The notes under the pieces were generated by a model. That model was not told the DNA's origin, ran no database searches, and saw nothing but the letters and a program-made list of their open reading frames with translations. Of a stretch of DNA of 64,000 nt, positions 53,163-64,000 are shown piece after piece. The first letter of the stretch is position 1. The number at the start of each line of letters is the position of its first letter. The position numbers and the translations under genes are program-made. This DNA is from Nyssa sinensis (taxonomy: Eukaryota > Streptophyta > Magnoliopsida > Cornales > Nyssaceae), in NCBI GenBank assembly GCA_008638375.1, contig CM018031.1, positions 12,248,562 through 12,312,561 on the forward strand. Direction: 5' to 3'.

Positions 53163-53739
53163 ATTTTTTTTCTTTCCCAATATGATGAGATCATCTCCAA
53201 CCGATGCTTCAAACTCCACTGCAAATCTCATATGGAATTTGGCATCACGCTTCTTAGGTCAAATTTGTGCATTCACGACAAAAAATTGACATTTAGATTA
53301 TATTTTTAAAATTATTTTATTGAGTGAGTGTTGCTCTATCATGATTTAGAAGTCACAAATTCAAGTTGATCTTTCATCAATGTCATTCATTTTTTTTAAG
53401 CCATGTGATTAGAATTTTAGCTTAAAAAAAATAACTGCCCATATTTTAAGGCATTTCATTGGTTGACAAGAAATTTATATCTATTAGAGCTATCACACTT
53501 TTTATATCGAACTTGGCTCTTATTCATTATTCTTTCTCTCAATTTTTTTTAAGATACCCATGATGTATGATACGTTATTTATCATTTAATTATTTTTTAG
53601 CCAATATAATACATGATGTAACAGGCATCCCAAGTCCACATTCAGAAAAATTAAGAAAAAGTGTAATGGAGAGGATTATATCCAACAAATTAGAGAAAAA
53701 ACCTGGTAATAAGTATGATATTTGCTAAAAAGGTTACTG

Positions 53740-54155
53740 TTGTTGTAAAATATTTAGATAAATAGACACAATCAATCACACAAATGCACACAAAAATTTA
53801 CATGGTTCAGCTTCAAGCCTAAGTCCATGCGTGGAAAGAGGAACTTTGCTATTAGAAAGTGAATACAAAATGAGATTACACACAATCTCTCTGTTACTCT
53901 CTTCGCACTTCATCACTTTTCTTTTCTCTGTGTCTCTGTATTTTTTTTTACTGTCTTACTACATCGCTTATTTATAGGCATTTATCAATTTGTAATTGCG
54001 AATTCAACCTGCATGCATGCACTGACACATTACTAGTGCGGCTTTGTATTTTTCATTTCTCTTCTCTTGATTTTGTCATGCATTAGGTAAACCTTCTGCG
54101 CTTCATTTATTGTTGATGGACAAATCACCATTGTTGACTTCACAACGTATGTAAA
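53740..54155 (-). mobile_element. Possible LTR fragment
   Basis: Motifs such as ACAAAAATTTACATGGTTC near 53790 and CGCTTATTTATAGGC near 53965 resemble the inverted end and TATA region of copia LTRs. Ends are not defined. Confidence 0.35.
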
Positions 54156-55345
54156 AAAAATTCTCAAATGAGGGCATTTTAAGGATGCATGGGTAAAGTT
54201 TTGTATTCCCTCAGGGTATATAAAAAATAACCTCTAGAGGAAGCATAGAATTGTCTATATTTTGTGAATGAAATATGTTGATGTTGCAATAAACTATAGA
54301 AGAAAAAAGAAGTGTGGAAGTAAATTAATGGGAACTACACAAGGTACCAAGAAATGAGAAATCGTGTAATTAATGTGTAAAATGAGGCAACTTTAGTTCT
54401 TTTTATTAGAGAGTGTTTGGAAGAAGTAGATCGACCTACTAAATATGTAACTTTTCTAGTCAGTTTCACACAAAAGACCTTATTTAAAAAGCTCCCTCAC
54501 CACCACCCTCTCTAGTCCTCATATCAACTACATTTGGCAAGAAATTATGCTTCAAAAATGAGTTAGTGAGTGTTTAGGGGTGGCTGCCCCTCAAAATGTG
54601 ATTTTGTATATAAAACGTAGTTTTGTTATTTTTGTACGATGTTTGGTGATTTAACAAAAAAAAAATTTTTTTTTTTTTTTTTGTACGTGGAGACCTATCA
54701 AATCCGGATTTTGAAAAAGTTAAAAAAAAAAAAAAAAAAAACAAATAATATTAGCTTTTTAAAGTTATATGCCTGGCCCTATTTCTTACATTTTAGTTGT
54801 AGAAGGTTGAAAGAGGAAATTTACACTAAAGAATTACTTTTACTTAATTTTTGTAAAACACATAAATAAAAAATTAATTATGACATGAATGATTTTTCGG
54901 AATTTATTTCACAATAATTAATTTTTCATTATTAATAATTCTCTTGAATCTGATGTTCCCAAACGAGTCATAGGACTAATCAGCTTTAGCCCGTAAACAT
55001 TGTATTGTCGAGCCAGTGAAAATCCGGCCGGGAATGTTTTGCTTGGGAGATAGTCAACCTGAACTTTGTCCAGTGATTGATAAAGGTTCCATGGAAACAA
55101 TTATTCTACAGCAATAGTCAATGGTTACCATTCATAATTTCATATTCTCAAAGTCATTGATAAAAAATCACAGGGGACAAAAATCACACATATTCATTTC
55201 GTATATCTCTAATGATAATTTCGTTCTAATCATTTGTATATAAAATGATACATACTGTCTTACAGGTAGCTTTAGCCTTTTACTTGTATATATAACCCCT
55301 AAAGATGAATACAAGCAACTTCATTGGAAATGGACCCTGACTTGG
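54156..55345. other. Intergenic stretch before the PAR1 pair
   Basis: No gene. A T-run (54666-54681) and an A-run (54722-54740) are about 40 bp apart in inverted sense. From about 55170 the sequence is similar to that after 58545 and belongs to the duplicated unit. Confidence 0.45.
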
Positions 55346-56245
55346 TTACATGGAAGATGGAGCACAAGCAACTGATATTGCATGTAAATCACTAGAGATG
55401 GGACCGGCAGCTTCATCGGAGATAGGACCAGCAGCTGCAGCAGAGGCCGGACCAGAAGCTGCACCAGAACTTAGAAGCTGAGCCATTGCACGTCGCGGAT
55501 TTGTTTTCTGTGCCTTGCACAAGTCCGCCAAAAACACTCCTGCAAACGTTACAAACCTCATTATTAAAATATATCACACACACTCATATATATAACCATT
55601 TTTTCTAAGGAATCAAATGTGCTCTGTTTGTGTCCCTGATAAATTACTATTATCACTTGATCATCTTCAGAAGATCAGATGTTGGGCATGAAGTAAAAAA
55701 AGAGAGAAAAAAAAAAGTATGTTTGGTTGATAAGTTCAAGGCAAACAGGCCATCACCTTCTGCCAAAGCCAAATTGTGGTAGAGGTCAACAATGTTGGGG
55801 CAGTTCTGGTAACATGCCGAGGAGCAAAGCTTAGCGGAAGATTGAGGGTCAAGAAGGGAATCGGAGGAGATCCCGACGGAGTATCTATCAACCCCACAGG
55901 CACTCGTGCATTCATCACTCTCTATCCATTCAGGCATATTTTCCACAACCACCTCAGAAGTTTTGCATTGGAATTCCAGAGTTCCATCATCTGATGTGTA
56001 TGTTTCTAATAAGCATCGCTTTCCAGAAGACGCGATGGAGAAGGAACACATTCCAACGGGCAACTCCTCACATATAATTTCACCTGCATAGCATATCAAA
56101 TTAAAAGGAGAAAAAATATGAAGAATAAGAGGAGTTAATAATATTGTTATGTTCAATTATGTTTTAGAGAGAGAAAAACAGGATAGTGGGTACCAAGAGT
56201 TCCTTGCAGGAAGAGAGAGAAGATTAGGAAAAGGATGAATGCCAT
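55346..56245 (-). CDS. PAR1: PAR1-family secreted protein, copy A
   Basis: Exons on the minus strand, 56194-56245, 55757-56083 and 55346-55539, join in phase to 190 residues. The family (photoassimilate-responsive protein) is plant-specific and its biochemical role is unknown. A signal peptide ([15 protein letters not shown]) precedes the mature start EIICEELP. About ten cysteines fit an extracellular, disulfide-bonded fold, with [13 protein letters not shown] and [12 protein letters not shown] as family hallmarks. The Ala/Gly/Pro/Ser-rich tail is short. Exon 2 differs from copy B at only about seven residues. A TATATAAATA box on the minus strand lies at 56355-56364. Confidence 0.93.
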
Positions 56246-56380
56246 TTTGGTGAAGAAAGTTTGTGCTTTTGGAGAATTGTTGGCCTGCTTTCTTGGGATG
56301 TTGATGAATGGAAGTGTTAGTGTTTGGATGATCTTGTTGGGGTTGAGAAGGTGGTATTTATATAGAGGAGAGATTAGTGA
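56246..56380 (-). promoter_or_regulatory. PAR1 copy A core promoter and leader
   Basis: On the minus strand a TATATAAATA box (56355-56364) lies about 110 bp before the ATG, placing the start near 56330. The segment is highly similar to that before copy B. Confidence 0.6.
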
Positions 56381-56599
56381 AAATCAATAAAAAAAAAAAA
56401 TTGAGATTGAATATAATAGTATTTGAAATGTGTTTTGGCTTTTAAAGAAACCTACTTAGAGGTTTGATTCTTTCTCCCATGTTTTCTCCAGATTTATATT
56501 ATAAATTATGGGAGCATTTAGGCACTTGGCAGGCAGGAACCGGAGCCCAAAAGCATAGCTGCCCTTTTATTGTTATTATTCTGTTTCAACCTGAATGCT

Positions 56600-57290
56600 G
56601 AATTGGTTTGGCCTTGGCCCTTGGCGTTTGATTGGGACATGTTTGGAAGTTCTGGTGCTCATTATTTCTTTCATACCTAGGTTTCTGTGTCTCACCATCA
56701 TAGGTTGTGTGGCAACTTGGGAGAAATTATTAAATCATCCGGGTTTATTAGCTTCCATTAATCTAAAATTGTTGTGTGTGTAATATCTTAAATTTTTAAA
56801 AGATGAAAATGGATTTTTTCTTTTCTTTTTTTGTATATTTGACAACTTTTTATTAGTCGTATCATAGACTAAGTCAGTAATTTCAACCAATTCAATAATT
56901 TCTTGACCACTTGGAAGTTGAACTCAGGATTTATGGAGCTCTTGCGACAAGGTTTGTGGTGAAGAATCCTAAAAGGATTGACCGAGTGGATTTCGAGTCG
57001 CTTGTAAGGGGCTTACCACCCCGAGCTCGCAAGTTCAAATCCTTGTGCCAATGCCTAGGGTCACCCATCCCGGAGTTCTCTCTCGCAGACACATCTAGTG
57101 GGGGATGTAGGAATTTAGTCTAGTTGTAAAGCTAGTGTGCGTAAGATGATCTCGCTCTACTCTTAGGATACTCTACATTACCACTCAAAAGAAAATTTGG
57201 TTTGTGGAGAAAAATAGTGTTACCCATAGCGGTAACTACAACAAGGGGTATTTTGTTGCTACCTGTTGGTAGTAGAGCAGGAGTATCTCC
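56600..57290. other. Spacer between the PAR1 copies, first part
   Basis: Similarity to the copy B flank ends near 56660. A tRNA-like B box GTTCAAATCC near 57033 hints at a SINE, but no clear A box was found. Confidence 0.35.
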
Positions 57291-57512
57291 AATACTAAAT
57301 ATCATTTTATCTATATTGACATTATTATAGAACAAAAAAGTCAGTTTTTGATAATTTTGTTTCAATACTAAAATATCATTTTTTTTACCACTATTACTAT
57401 TTTTTCTTAATAAAATAGTGTGAGCCCTACCTCTATTTGACATTTACTTAATAAAGTGGTGTAAACATCATATTCAAATTATAAAAAAGATACATGCATT
57501 GGAGTTACTCTA
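57291..57512. mobile_element. Small MITE with GAGTAxCTCCAAT ends
   Basis: The left end GAGTATCTCCAATAC and the inverted right end GAGTAACTCCAATGC match in 13 of 15 positions. About 220 bp, non-coding. Confidence 0.55.
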
Positions 57513-58540
57513 GCTATTCTGAAATTTAAACCCATCAAGCTGTTAATATTTACTTTGTAAGATTGGCATTTGTGTATTGATACATGCAAAATATTACACA
57601 AAACCCATCAAACCTATTTATTGATGTCAAGTAACTTTTTTTTATCATAAATTTAAAATTTAAAGAAATATAAAATTTTAATATTAATTAATAATATTTT
57701 TAATAATAATTAAGTTTATTGATATAAAAAATTATAAATTAAATAAGAAGTTCAATAAATAAATAAAAAAAGAGACCTTTTAAAAACTTAATTTGTAAAA
57801 AGGAGGTTTGAATTGTCTCTGAACCCAAATTGTCTCTATTTGTGATGATGTATTTAGTTTTGACTTTCAAGTGAGGAGAGGGGGACTGCCCCTCCCTCCC
57901 CTCAATTTAATCTTATTTTAATTTTAATATGACCGAACAATAAAAAAAAAAAATTATTGATTCTTTTTAATCTTTTTTTTTTATAACTGAAAATATTTTT
58001 AAGAATTTCTTTCTTTGTCAGATATTTTGTCTAATTTGTGAATTCTCTTATATAAATAAATTTAGTTTTTTTATCAAAAACATTATAAATTAATTTTAAA
58101 TTTTTATATTTATCATCAGACATCAGCAAACCCCAACCCCCGCCCCCCCAAAAAAATATATATATATATATATATGGTGAAATCGTTACCTCGTCCCTGT
58201 TTCAAGTGATGATAAATTTGATAAGATTATTCCAATCCTTCAGGAAACTTTTTTCCATCTTTTATTTAGCAGTACACTATGCTCTTATTGTATCTTCACA
58301 TGTTTGTATTACTGTTACACACTTTGGATCGATGTTAACATGCTTAATAGAAAACAGAACGAAAGAACAAATGACTTTGAGTCTTGATCTTCTCACACAA
58401 CTAGTTTATAGATTATATCAAATTAATTTTGAATTTTGAGTGAGTTTTAGGTTGCTCTATTGAGGCAAAATGCTGGCTCCATTTAAAATCAAAATACAGC
58501 AAGAACTCTCCTGTATTTAAAGTAATACTCAACTTAATTC
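57513..58540. other. Spacer between the PAR1 copies, second part
   Basis: AT-rich with an (AT)n run at 58157-58174 and C-rich stretches. No gene seen. Confidence 0.45.
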
Positions 58541-58672
58541 CAAGTAAAATCACAGGGGATCGAAATGATACATATACTCTCTTACAGTAGCTTTAGCTTA
58601 TATTTGTATATATAAAAACCACAACAGATGAACTTTATTAAGCAACTTCTTTGGAAATGCACCCTCACTTGA

Positions 58673-59544
58673 TTACATGGTAGCTGGAGCACAAGCAAGG
58701 GATTCAGATAAACCACTAGAGATGGGACCGTCAGCTTCGTCGGAGGTAGGACCGTAAGCTGCACCAGAGGCGGGACCGTAAGCTGCACCAGAGGCCGGAC
58801 CGTAAGCTGCAGTAGAGGCCGGACCGTAAGCTTCACCTGAACTAACAAGCTGAGCCATTTCACGCCGTGGATTTGTTCTCTGCGCCTTGCACAAGTCCGC
58901 CAAAACCACTCCTGCATACGTTACACATCTCATAATTAATATATATATATATATATATCACTTGATCATCTTCAGAAGATCAGATGTTGGGTATGAAGTG
59001 AAAAAGTAAAGAGGAAAAAAAAAACAGAGTTTTGGTTGATAAATTCAAGCCAAACAGGACATCACCTTCTGCCAAAGCCAAATTGTGGTAGAGGTCAACA
59101 ATGTTGGGGCAGTTCTGGTAACATGCCGGGGAGCAAAGCTTAGCGGAGGATTGAGGGTCAACAAGGGAATCCGACGAGATCCCGACGGAGTATCTATCAA
59201 CCCCACAGGCACTCGTGCATTCATCGCTCTCAATCCATTCAGGCATATTTTCCACAACCACCTCAGAAGTTTTGCATTGGAATTCCAGAGTTCCTTCATT
59301 TGAGGCGTATGTTTCTAATACACATCGCTTTCCGGAAGACGCGATGGAGAAGGAGCACAATCCAACAGGCAATTCCTCACATATAATTTCACCTGTGTAG
59401 CATATCAAGTAAATAAAAAAATAAAAAAAAAAAGAGTTAGTAATGCTATGTTCAATTATGTTTTAGAGAGAGAAAAACGAGATATTGGTTACCAAGAGTT
59501 CCTTGTAGGAAGAGAGAGAAGATCAGGAAAAGGATGAATGCCAT
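58673..59544 (-). CDS. PAR1: PAR1-family secreted protein, copy B with expanded tail repeat
   Basis: Exons on the minus strand, 59493-59544, 59066-59392 and 58673-58911, join in phase to 205 residues. The first two exons have the same lengths as in copy A, with the same signal peptide and cysteine pattern. The tail differs. A 24-bp unit starts at 58751, 58775, 58799 and 58823 on the plus strand and encodes repeats of the form AYGPASGA, so copy B is 15 residues longer. Exon phases and promoter match copy A, showing a tandem duplication of gene plus control region about 3.3 kb apart. No disabling change is present. Confidence 0.93.
58751..58846 (-). repeat. 24-bp coding minisatellite, four units
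   Basis: Each unit begins ACCGTAAGCT on the plus strand. The two middle boundaries are almost identical and the last unit is diverged. It keeps the reading frame. Confidence 0.9.
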
Positions 59545-59690
59545 TCTGGTGAAGAAAGTTTGTGCTTTTGGAGAATTGTTAGCCCGCTTTCTTGGGATGT
59601 TGATGAATAATGGAAGAGTGAGAAGTGTTTGGATAACCCAATTGGGGTTGAGAAGGTGGTATTTATATAGACGAGAGATTCGTGAAAATC
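59545..59690 (-). promoter_or_regulatory. PAR1 copy B core promoter and leader
   Basis: A TATATAAATA box on the minus strand at 59660-59669 lies about 116 bp before the ATG, a nearly equal distance to copy A. Similarity to the copy A flank continues to about 59980. Confidence 0.6.
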
Positions 59691-59979
59691 AATACAAAAT
59701 GACATTCATTATATTAGTCTTTGAAATGAGTTTTGGTTTTTAACGAAACCGACTTGGGTTTCATTCTTTGTCCTCTGTTTTCTCCAGATTTATATTATAA
59801 ATTATGGGAGCATTTAGGCACTTGGCAGGATGGAAATGGAATTTGAAAGCCGGAGCCCAAAAGCAAAGCTGCCCTTTCTTGTTACCACTATGTTTCAACC
59901 TGAATGCTGAATTGGTTTTGGGGTTGGCGTTTAGTAGGAACATGTTTGGAAGTTCTGCTGCTGATTATTCCTTTCATCA

Positions 59980-60474
59980 GTTACATGTATTCCTAGGTTT
60001 CATGTGTCTCAGAGTCATTGGTTGTTCCTCAAGATGGTCATTTTCACTGCAAACTGTATTTTTTATGGAATAACGTTCCATTGCTTAACAAACTTGGAGT
60101 AATTCTATTCTTTTCACTAAATAGTATGACAAAATTGTATTTGATTTCGTTCGTGTTACAAATGAAACGTCCAACATGTGACTTTGAAATTTTATTTTAA
60201 AAGTGTTTTTGAAAGATTTCAATTCCAAAAAGTATTATTCAAATACTGTATTAGTATTTGAATAGTTGAAAAGCGCGTCAAATAAGTGATATCTACTTTA
60301 ACGCTACCACATTATTTGAAGTGGGAAGGTACTTTAACACCACTGCATTATTTGAAGTGAAAACTTTAAAAAGATTAGCATTACTCTATGTTTTATGTAG
60401 TTATACCTCTTGCATCATTTTGGAATAAGGTTTTGGTGAACAATAGCTTTACCCCCAGCTTGACTAAGGATGCA
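59980..60474. other. Intergenic stretch upstream of PAR1 copy B
   Basis: No gene. A short direct repeat CTTTAACRCYACYRCATTATTTGA occurs at about 60297 and 60332. Confidence 0.45.
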
Positions 60475-61030
60475 AACATAACTTAGACAGGTCAATCCAA
60501 ATTTAACCTAGGCCTAATTCAAATTTTTTTGAAACTTAGAGTTTCATTTTTACATTATAAGTTGGCTTGGAAAAAAGAATTCAAATTTGATCTAAATTAA
60601 GATTGAACTTGGATTGGAACGATAAAAACCTAAACCCAAATTTAATATTTTTTTTATTATTTTTTTTATAATTTATATATCCACCGTTAGATTAATAAAA
60701 ATTCCATACAAAAATTATTATTTATATTTTTATAATTTCAAAAACTTGTTGACCTTTAACATTTTTTTCAAAATGAAATTATGTTAAAGAAATTATTTTA
60801 ATAATTTTTAGTTTCTTTTAAAATTAAAAAATTAAAAAAATTATTGAAACTTTTAATATATAATCAAAACATGAAAAAATATAACAATTTATTAAAAATA
60901 TTGTGAATAAAACTTAAATTTTAAAATTAATAATCAAGTTCAGGTTAGCTTGATCACACTCAGGTTGATAATTTTAAAACTTGAACATAACCCAACTCTA
61001 ATCTAACCCGACTGCATTGCACCCCTAAGG
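60475..61030. mobile_element. Possible hAT-like element related to that at 10212
   Basis: The right end GCATTGCACCCCTAAGG resembles that at about 10760. The left end AAGGATGCAAACATAAC is a weak inverted counterpart, and the middle is AT-rich. Tentative. Confidence 0.35.
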
Positions 61031-62365
61031 TTAACCATGGCATCTCCTGGTATGTAGGGGATTCTGTTTGGACCGGTTAAGGTACCTCAATGAACATTAT
61101 AGACCTCGAAATTTTAAACCGATTTAGCTTTCTCTATAATTAAGGGCCAGATTTTACACCAAATTCCATTAGACGAAATCATTGATGTCAATAAAACCCG
61201 ACACGAAAATTCAAGTATATGGAATGATTAATGCATGTTTAATTATTATTATTAAGGACATCTCCAACCTTAACATCAAACATATACGAGTAAAAAATTA
61301 CTAAAAATCTTTCCACAAAAAAAAAAAACTCCCTTCAACCCTTTACTCGAGCCTCATAACAAATTGAGTTTTAGTCAAATTTTTACCCAAATCCACAATT
61401 ACTGTTTATAAACTCAAATCTCATACGGTTGTATTTCAGAAGACGGGAGAGTAGAGAGAGGAGTTGGCAGGAAGAGGAAAGAGAGAGAGAGGAGAGAAAA
61501 AAGAGAGAGACGAAGGGAAAAAAAAAGAAAAAGGACTGGCCTGTATTATCTTCTCTGCTTGTCAAGTCACCATTGGAGAGCTTCATATCAAATGAAGCTT
61601 TTACTCAAATTTTTACTGGCCTAAGAAATTCTTATGACATACTTACAAAGCCAGGGCCTCCCCAACTCATTTGCTGATAGAAAACAAGATACTTTTCTAG
61701 GTGATGCCTGAATCTGTGAAGGGAAATATCACGGGATAATCACAAATTTTAACCCCCAGCATCTATGCCCCTTTACAAGCCACCACTTGTTGAATCTCCT
61801 GTACACAACAAAACTGAAGGAAATGCCAAAAGCATCCCCACTACTAGAAGTTTGGGAATTGACGCCAGTGCAAAAAATCAACAATGGAAAAGATGGGATA
61901 ATAAAATATTTATAGCTGCTGTGAAGGACAGCTGAGTTTACAGCCCATGAACTCATTAATAGAGCCATGTACATATTCATGCAATCACAATGACATGGCA
62001 TCATGACCAAGGACCGACCACAAAACATCCTTTAAAAGCTCAAGAGAATTGTCAGATACCTTAAATCCATCATGTTCAACATCTGCCTGTCAGAGACCTA
62101 AAAAATCACAAGTCAACATTTTCCAATTTCATTTCTCTCAAGACATCTCCATTTGCATTCAGCAAGTTTGTGGCTGGTGTTGGAACATGAGTATGTCACA
62201 AGGCATAAAAAACATCTGGAAACTGAGAACGGTTTCAAGAATACCACCCCCATTAACTGAAACCTGCCAGAGATTGCAATTTTTTAGCATACACCTTCAA
62301 ACCAAAAACGGACATCAGAGTACAAGCGGCCAGGCAACCATTACCAGAAGACTAAAGAAATAGCA
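61031..62365. other. Intergenic and probable 3' untranslated sequence
   Basis: A nearly pure purine tract spans about 61439-61535. From about 61700 to 62365 the composition is typical of the 3' untranslated region of the minus-strand gene ending at 62366. Confidence 0.4.
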
Positions 62366-62487
62366 TCAAGCTGCTTGAACTTCTGGTTTTGGGGTGCTTT
62401 CTTCTGTTTGCTTTGAGTTTGGAATGTATCTCCAACAGCGCTTGTGAACCCCACTTATTTTCTTGGGAGCATCTGCAGCTGGGAGAC
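62366..62487 (-). CDS. Last coding exon of an unidentified minus-strand gene
   Basis: After a good acceptor (GGATTATGCAG) the minus strand reads LPAADAPKKISGVHKRCWRY, continues through a Lys/Glu/Pro-rich stretch and ends PEVQAA before TGA. That is 39 residues after a split codon. I do not recognise it. A possible upstream exon near 63350-63412 (acceptor TTTTTACAG, reading RTKKPRGKIKTTPREQVESK) does not join in the same phase through its only visible donor, so the gene model is incomplete. Most of the gene would lie beyond the window. Confidence 0.35.
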
Positions 62488-63067
62488 CTGCATAATCCAT
62501 TAATAGAACAAATTAACAACAAAATAGCTTAGAAGTAAAAAATCTTACCAAGCCAGTAAGTTTGTTTCAGCAAATTTTATAGTTTAACTATTAACAATCT
62601 GTAGACCCAGAAAACTTGCTGAAATATGGAACTCTCTTCTTCACAAGGAAAACTAATAGACACAGACGACAAAGAGAATCCAAACTTGCCACAACTTAAC
62701 CAGTGATGCTCAGCTAGGGGCCAGGACACTGCATATGAGCTATCAGAAGATGGTGACTGTAAATTATAGTGACAACACAAGTAGAGTATGATCGATACAC
62801 ATTTTCTGGATGCATTTCTGAATTTTTTTAAAAAAAAAAAAAAAGTAAACCTAGAAACTAACTGCGGTTTCTTTCCAATATTTTTTATTGTCAATATAAT
62901 GACAACACTTCTTTTGGGTACTTGTACTCCAACTAGAACCAGCTTCTTACATCAGCTTCAGAGAGTTTGACATTTAAAGAAGATCAAACCACAGTCAACT
63001 AGTGATATGACCAAACTCGTCAATCTCTCCCTCAGTCGTCATTACATTTTTTCTTTTCATTTCCTTA
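62488..63067 (-). other. Probable intron of the unidentified minus-strand gene
   Basis: No feature besides an A-run at 62829-62843. Confidence 0.35.
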
Positions 63068-63231
63068 TTTTTTTTTTTTGGTTCGACAGCCTGCACTACA
63101 CAATGAGGTGTAGTCCCTCTCTGTACCTATAATCCACCCCCCTCCAATACCCCACTGTCTCCCTACTGAGATTTGAACTCCACACCTTCCTCCAATAGAA
63201 CAGGAGATGCCACATGAGCTAACAGCTGGCG
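63068..63231 (-). mobile_element. tRNA-derived SINE, minus orientation
   Basis: On the minus strand GTTAGCTCATGTGGCA (A box) and GGAGTTCAAATCTC (B box) are followed by a body ending in a poly-A run (plus-strand T-run at 63069-63079). TTTCCT occurs on both sides as a possible short target duplication. Confidence 0.6.
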
Positions 63232-63694
63232 GTTTCCTCATGATATATTATTGAACTAAAAATTGTGATAACAGTTATTTGGCATCTCTTGGTAATCAAT
63301 ATTAACTGTCATTAGTTTGTACTCATATTTTCACCCAAAATTATAATCCAGAATTTTAGATTCCACTTGTTCCCTGGGAGTTGTCTTGATTTTTCCTCTA
63401 GGCTTTTTTGTTCTTCTGTAAAAACAATGAAGCATGGACATGGATGGGACAAAGACAAAAGACAGACTGAATAAGACATCAAATCATTAAAAAAAAAAAT
63501 GAGACAGAGACACGGTGAGAACTGAGGACATAACAACGAAGAAATTTTATTTTCATGTCTAAAGTATATATAACAAGCATTGCCCAATGAGAAGTAAATT
63601 CAATATTCTATAGCTATGACATAAAATTTGTAACTTATGAAGTCACATATAAGACAATGCAAGTACAAGGCATAAATTTACACGTGCATGTAGA

Positions 63695-63722
63695 TATGTA
63701 TATGTATATGTATATGTATACT
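63695..63722. repeat. (ATGTAT)n microsatellite
   Basis: Four to five hexamer units. Confidence 0.85.
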
Positions 63723-64000
63723 CATAGTTATGATGACTCCTTTCCTCTTCCCATGATATAAATTTCGGTTTCTTACCTCGGTCAAACTTTTTAATAAATT
63801 TCATATGAACCTTTAATTTGATTTCTCTTCAATGGTTACACCTCCTTTTCATAGAAAAATGGAAGGCATATCTCAACATCCAAGATTTGTTGGTCACATA
63901 TCAGGTGAGTATCCAAGAGGTATTGAGCATGCGTCCAAAATTAAGAACTTTCTTTTTGAATCACAACTTGTCTAAGACTAGTCAACATGTGTCTGGAGTG

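Noticed and set aside
55776..55994. Plus-strand frames opposite PAR1 exon 2 (also 59085-59303)
   Set aside because: Antisense shadows of a conserved exon; the minus-strand protein explains the sequence fully.
57020..57060. Possible tRNA or SINE from the B-box-like GTTCAAATCC
   Set aside because: No A box at proper distance and no cloverleaf could be drawn.
61429..61677. Glu/Arg-rich 82-codon frame
   Set aside because: Produced by the purine tract; no other coding evidence.

Overview
This is eukaryotic nuclear DNA from a flowering plant, almost certainly a eudicot. It is AT-rich and gene-sparse, its genes have GT-AG introns, and every recognised gene belongs to a plant family. No prokaryotic operons, CRISPR arrays or rRNA genes are visible, and no tRNA gene apart from tRNA-like SINEs. 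The species cannot be named from the sequence.

Layout. 1-2.4 kb: a copia-type LTR with primer-binding site and two local duplications. 2.6-8.4 kb (+): a DUF3527 gene with a 2.4-kb leader intron, upstream ORFs and a one-base frameshift. 8.4-14.4 kb: intergenic repeats. 14.4-16.0 kb (+): a decayed, intron-bearing copy of an inositol phosphorylceramide synthase (IPCS) gene. 16-22.3 kb: microsatellites, tandem repeats and a foldback element. 22.7-40.2 kb (+): a complete ten-exon brassinosteroid-signalling kinase (BSK5/BSK6 type). Its intron 8 is 11.7 kb and is packed with nested transposons. 42.2-44.8 kb (-): TIM10, a mitochondrial small Tim chaperone. 47.2-50.6 kb (+): RPAC2, a shared subunit of RNA polymerases I and III, with SINE and LINE insertions in its introns. 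55.3-56.2 and 58.7-59.5 kb (-): two tandem PAR1-family secreted proteins. 62.4 kb (-): the last exon of an unidentified gene.

The genes do not form a pathway, although BSK signalling, sphingolipid synthesis and PAR1 are all plant-specific. Their order (DUF3527, IPCS, BSK, TIM10, RPAC2, PAR1) looks ancestral: from memory, overlapping subsets of it lie in at least four Arabidopsis segments. The most notable points are the dead IPCS copy, the transposon-swollen BSK intron with a perfect 27-bp inverted repeat next to its 5' splice site, the DUF3527 frameshift, and the 24-bp repeat expansion in one PAR1 copy. I found no convincing new molecular system.
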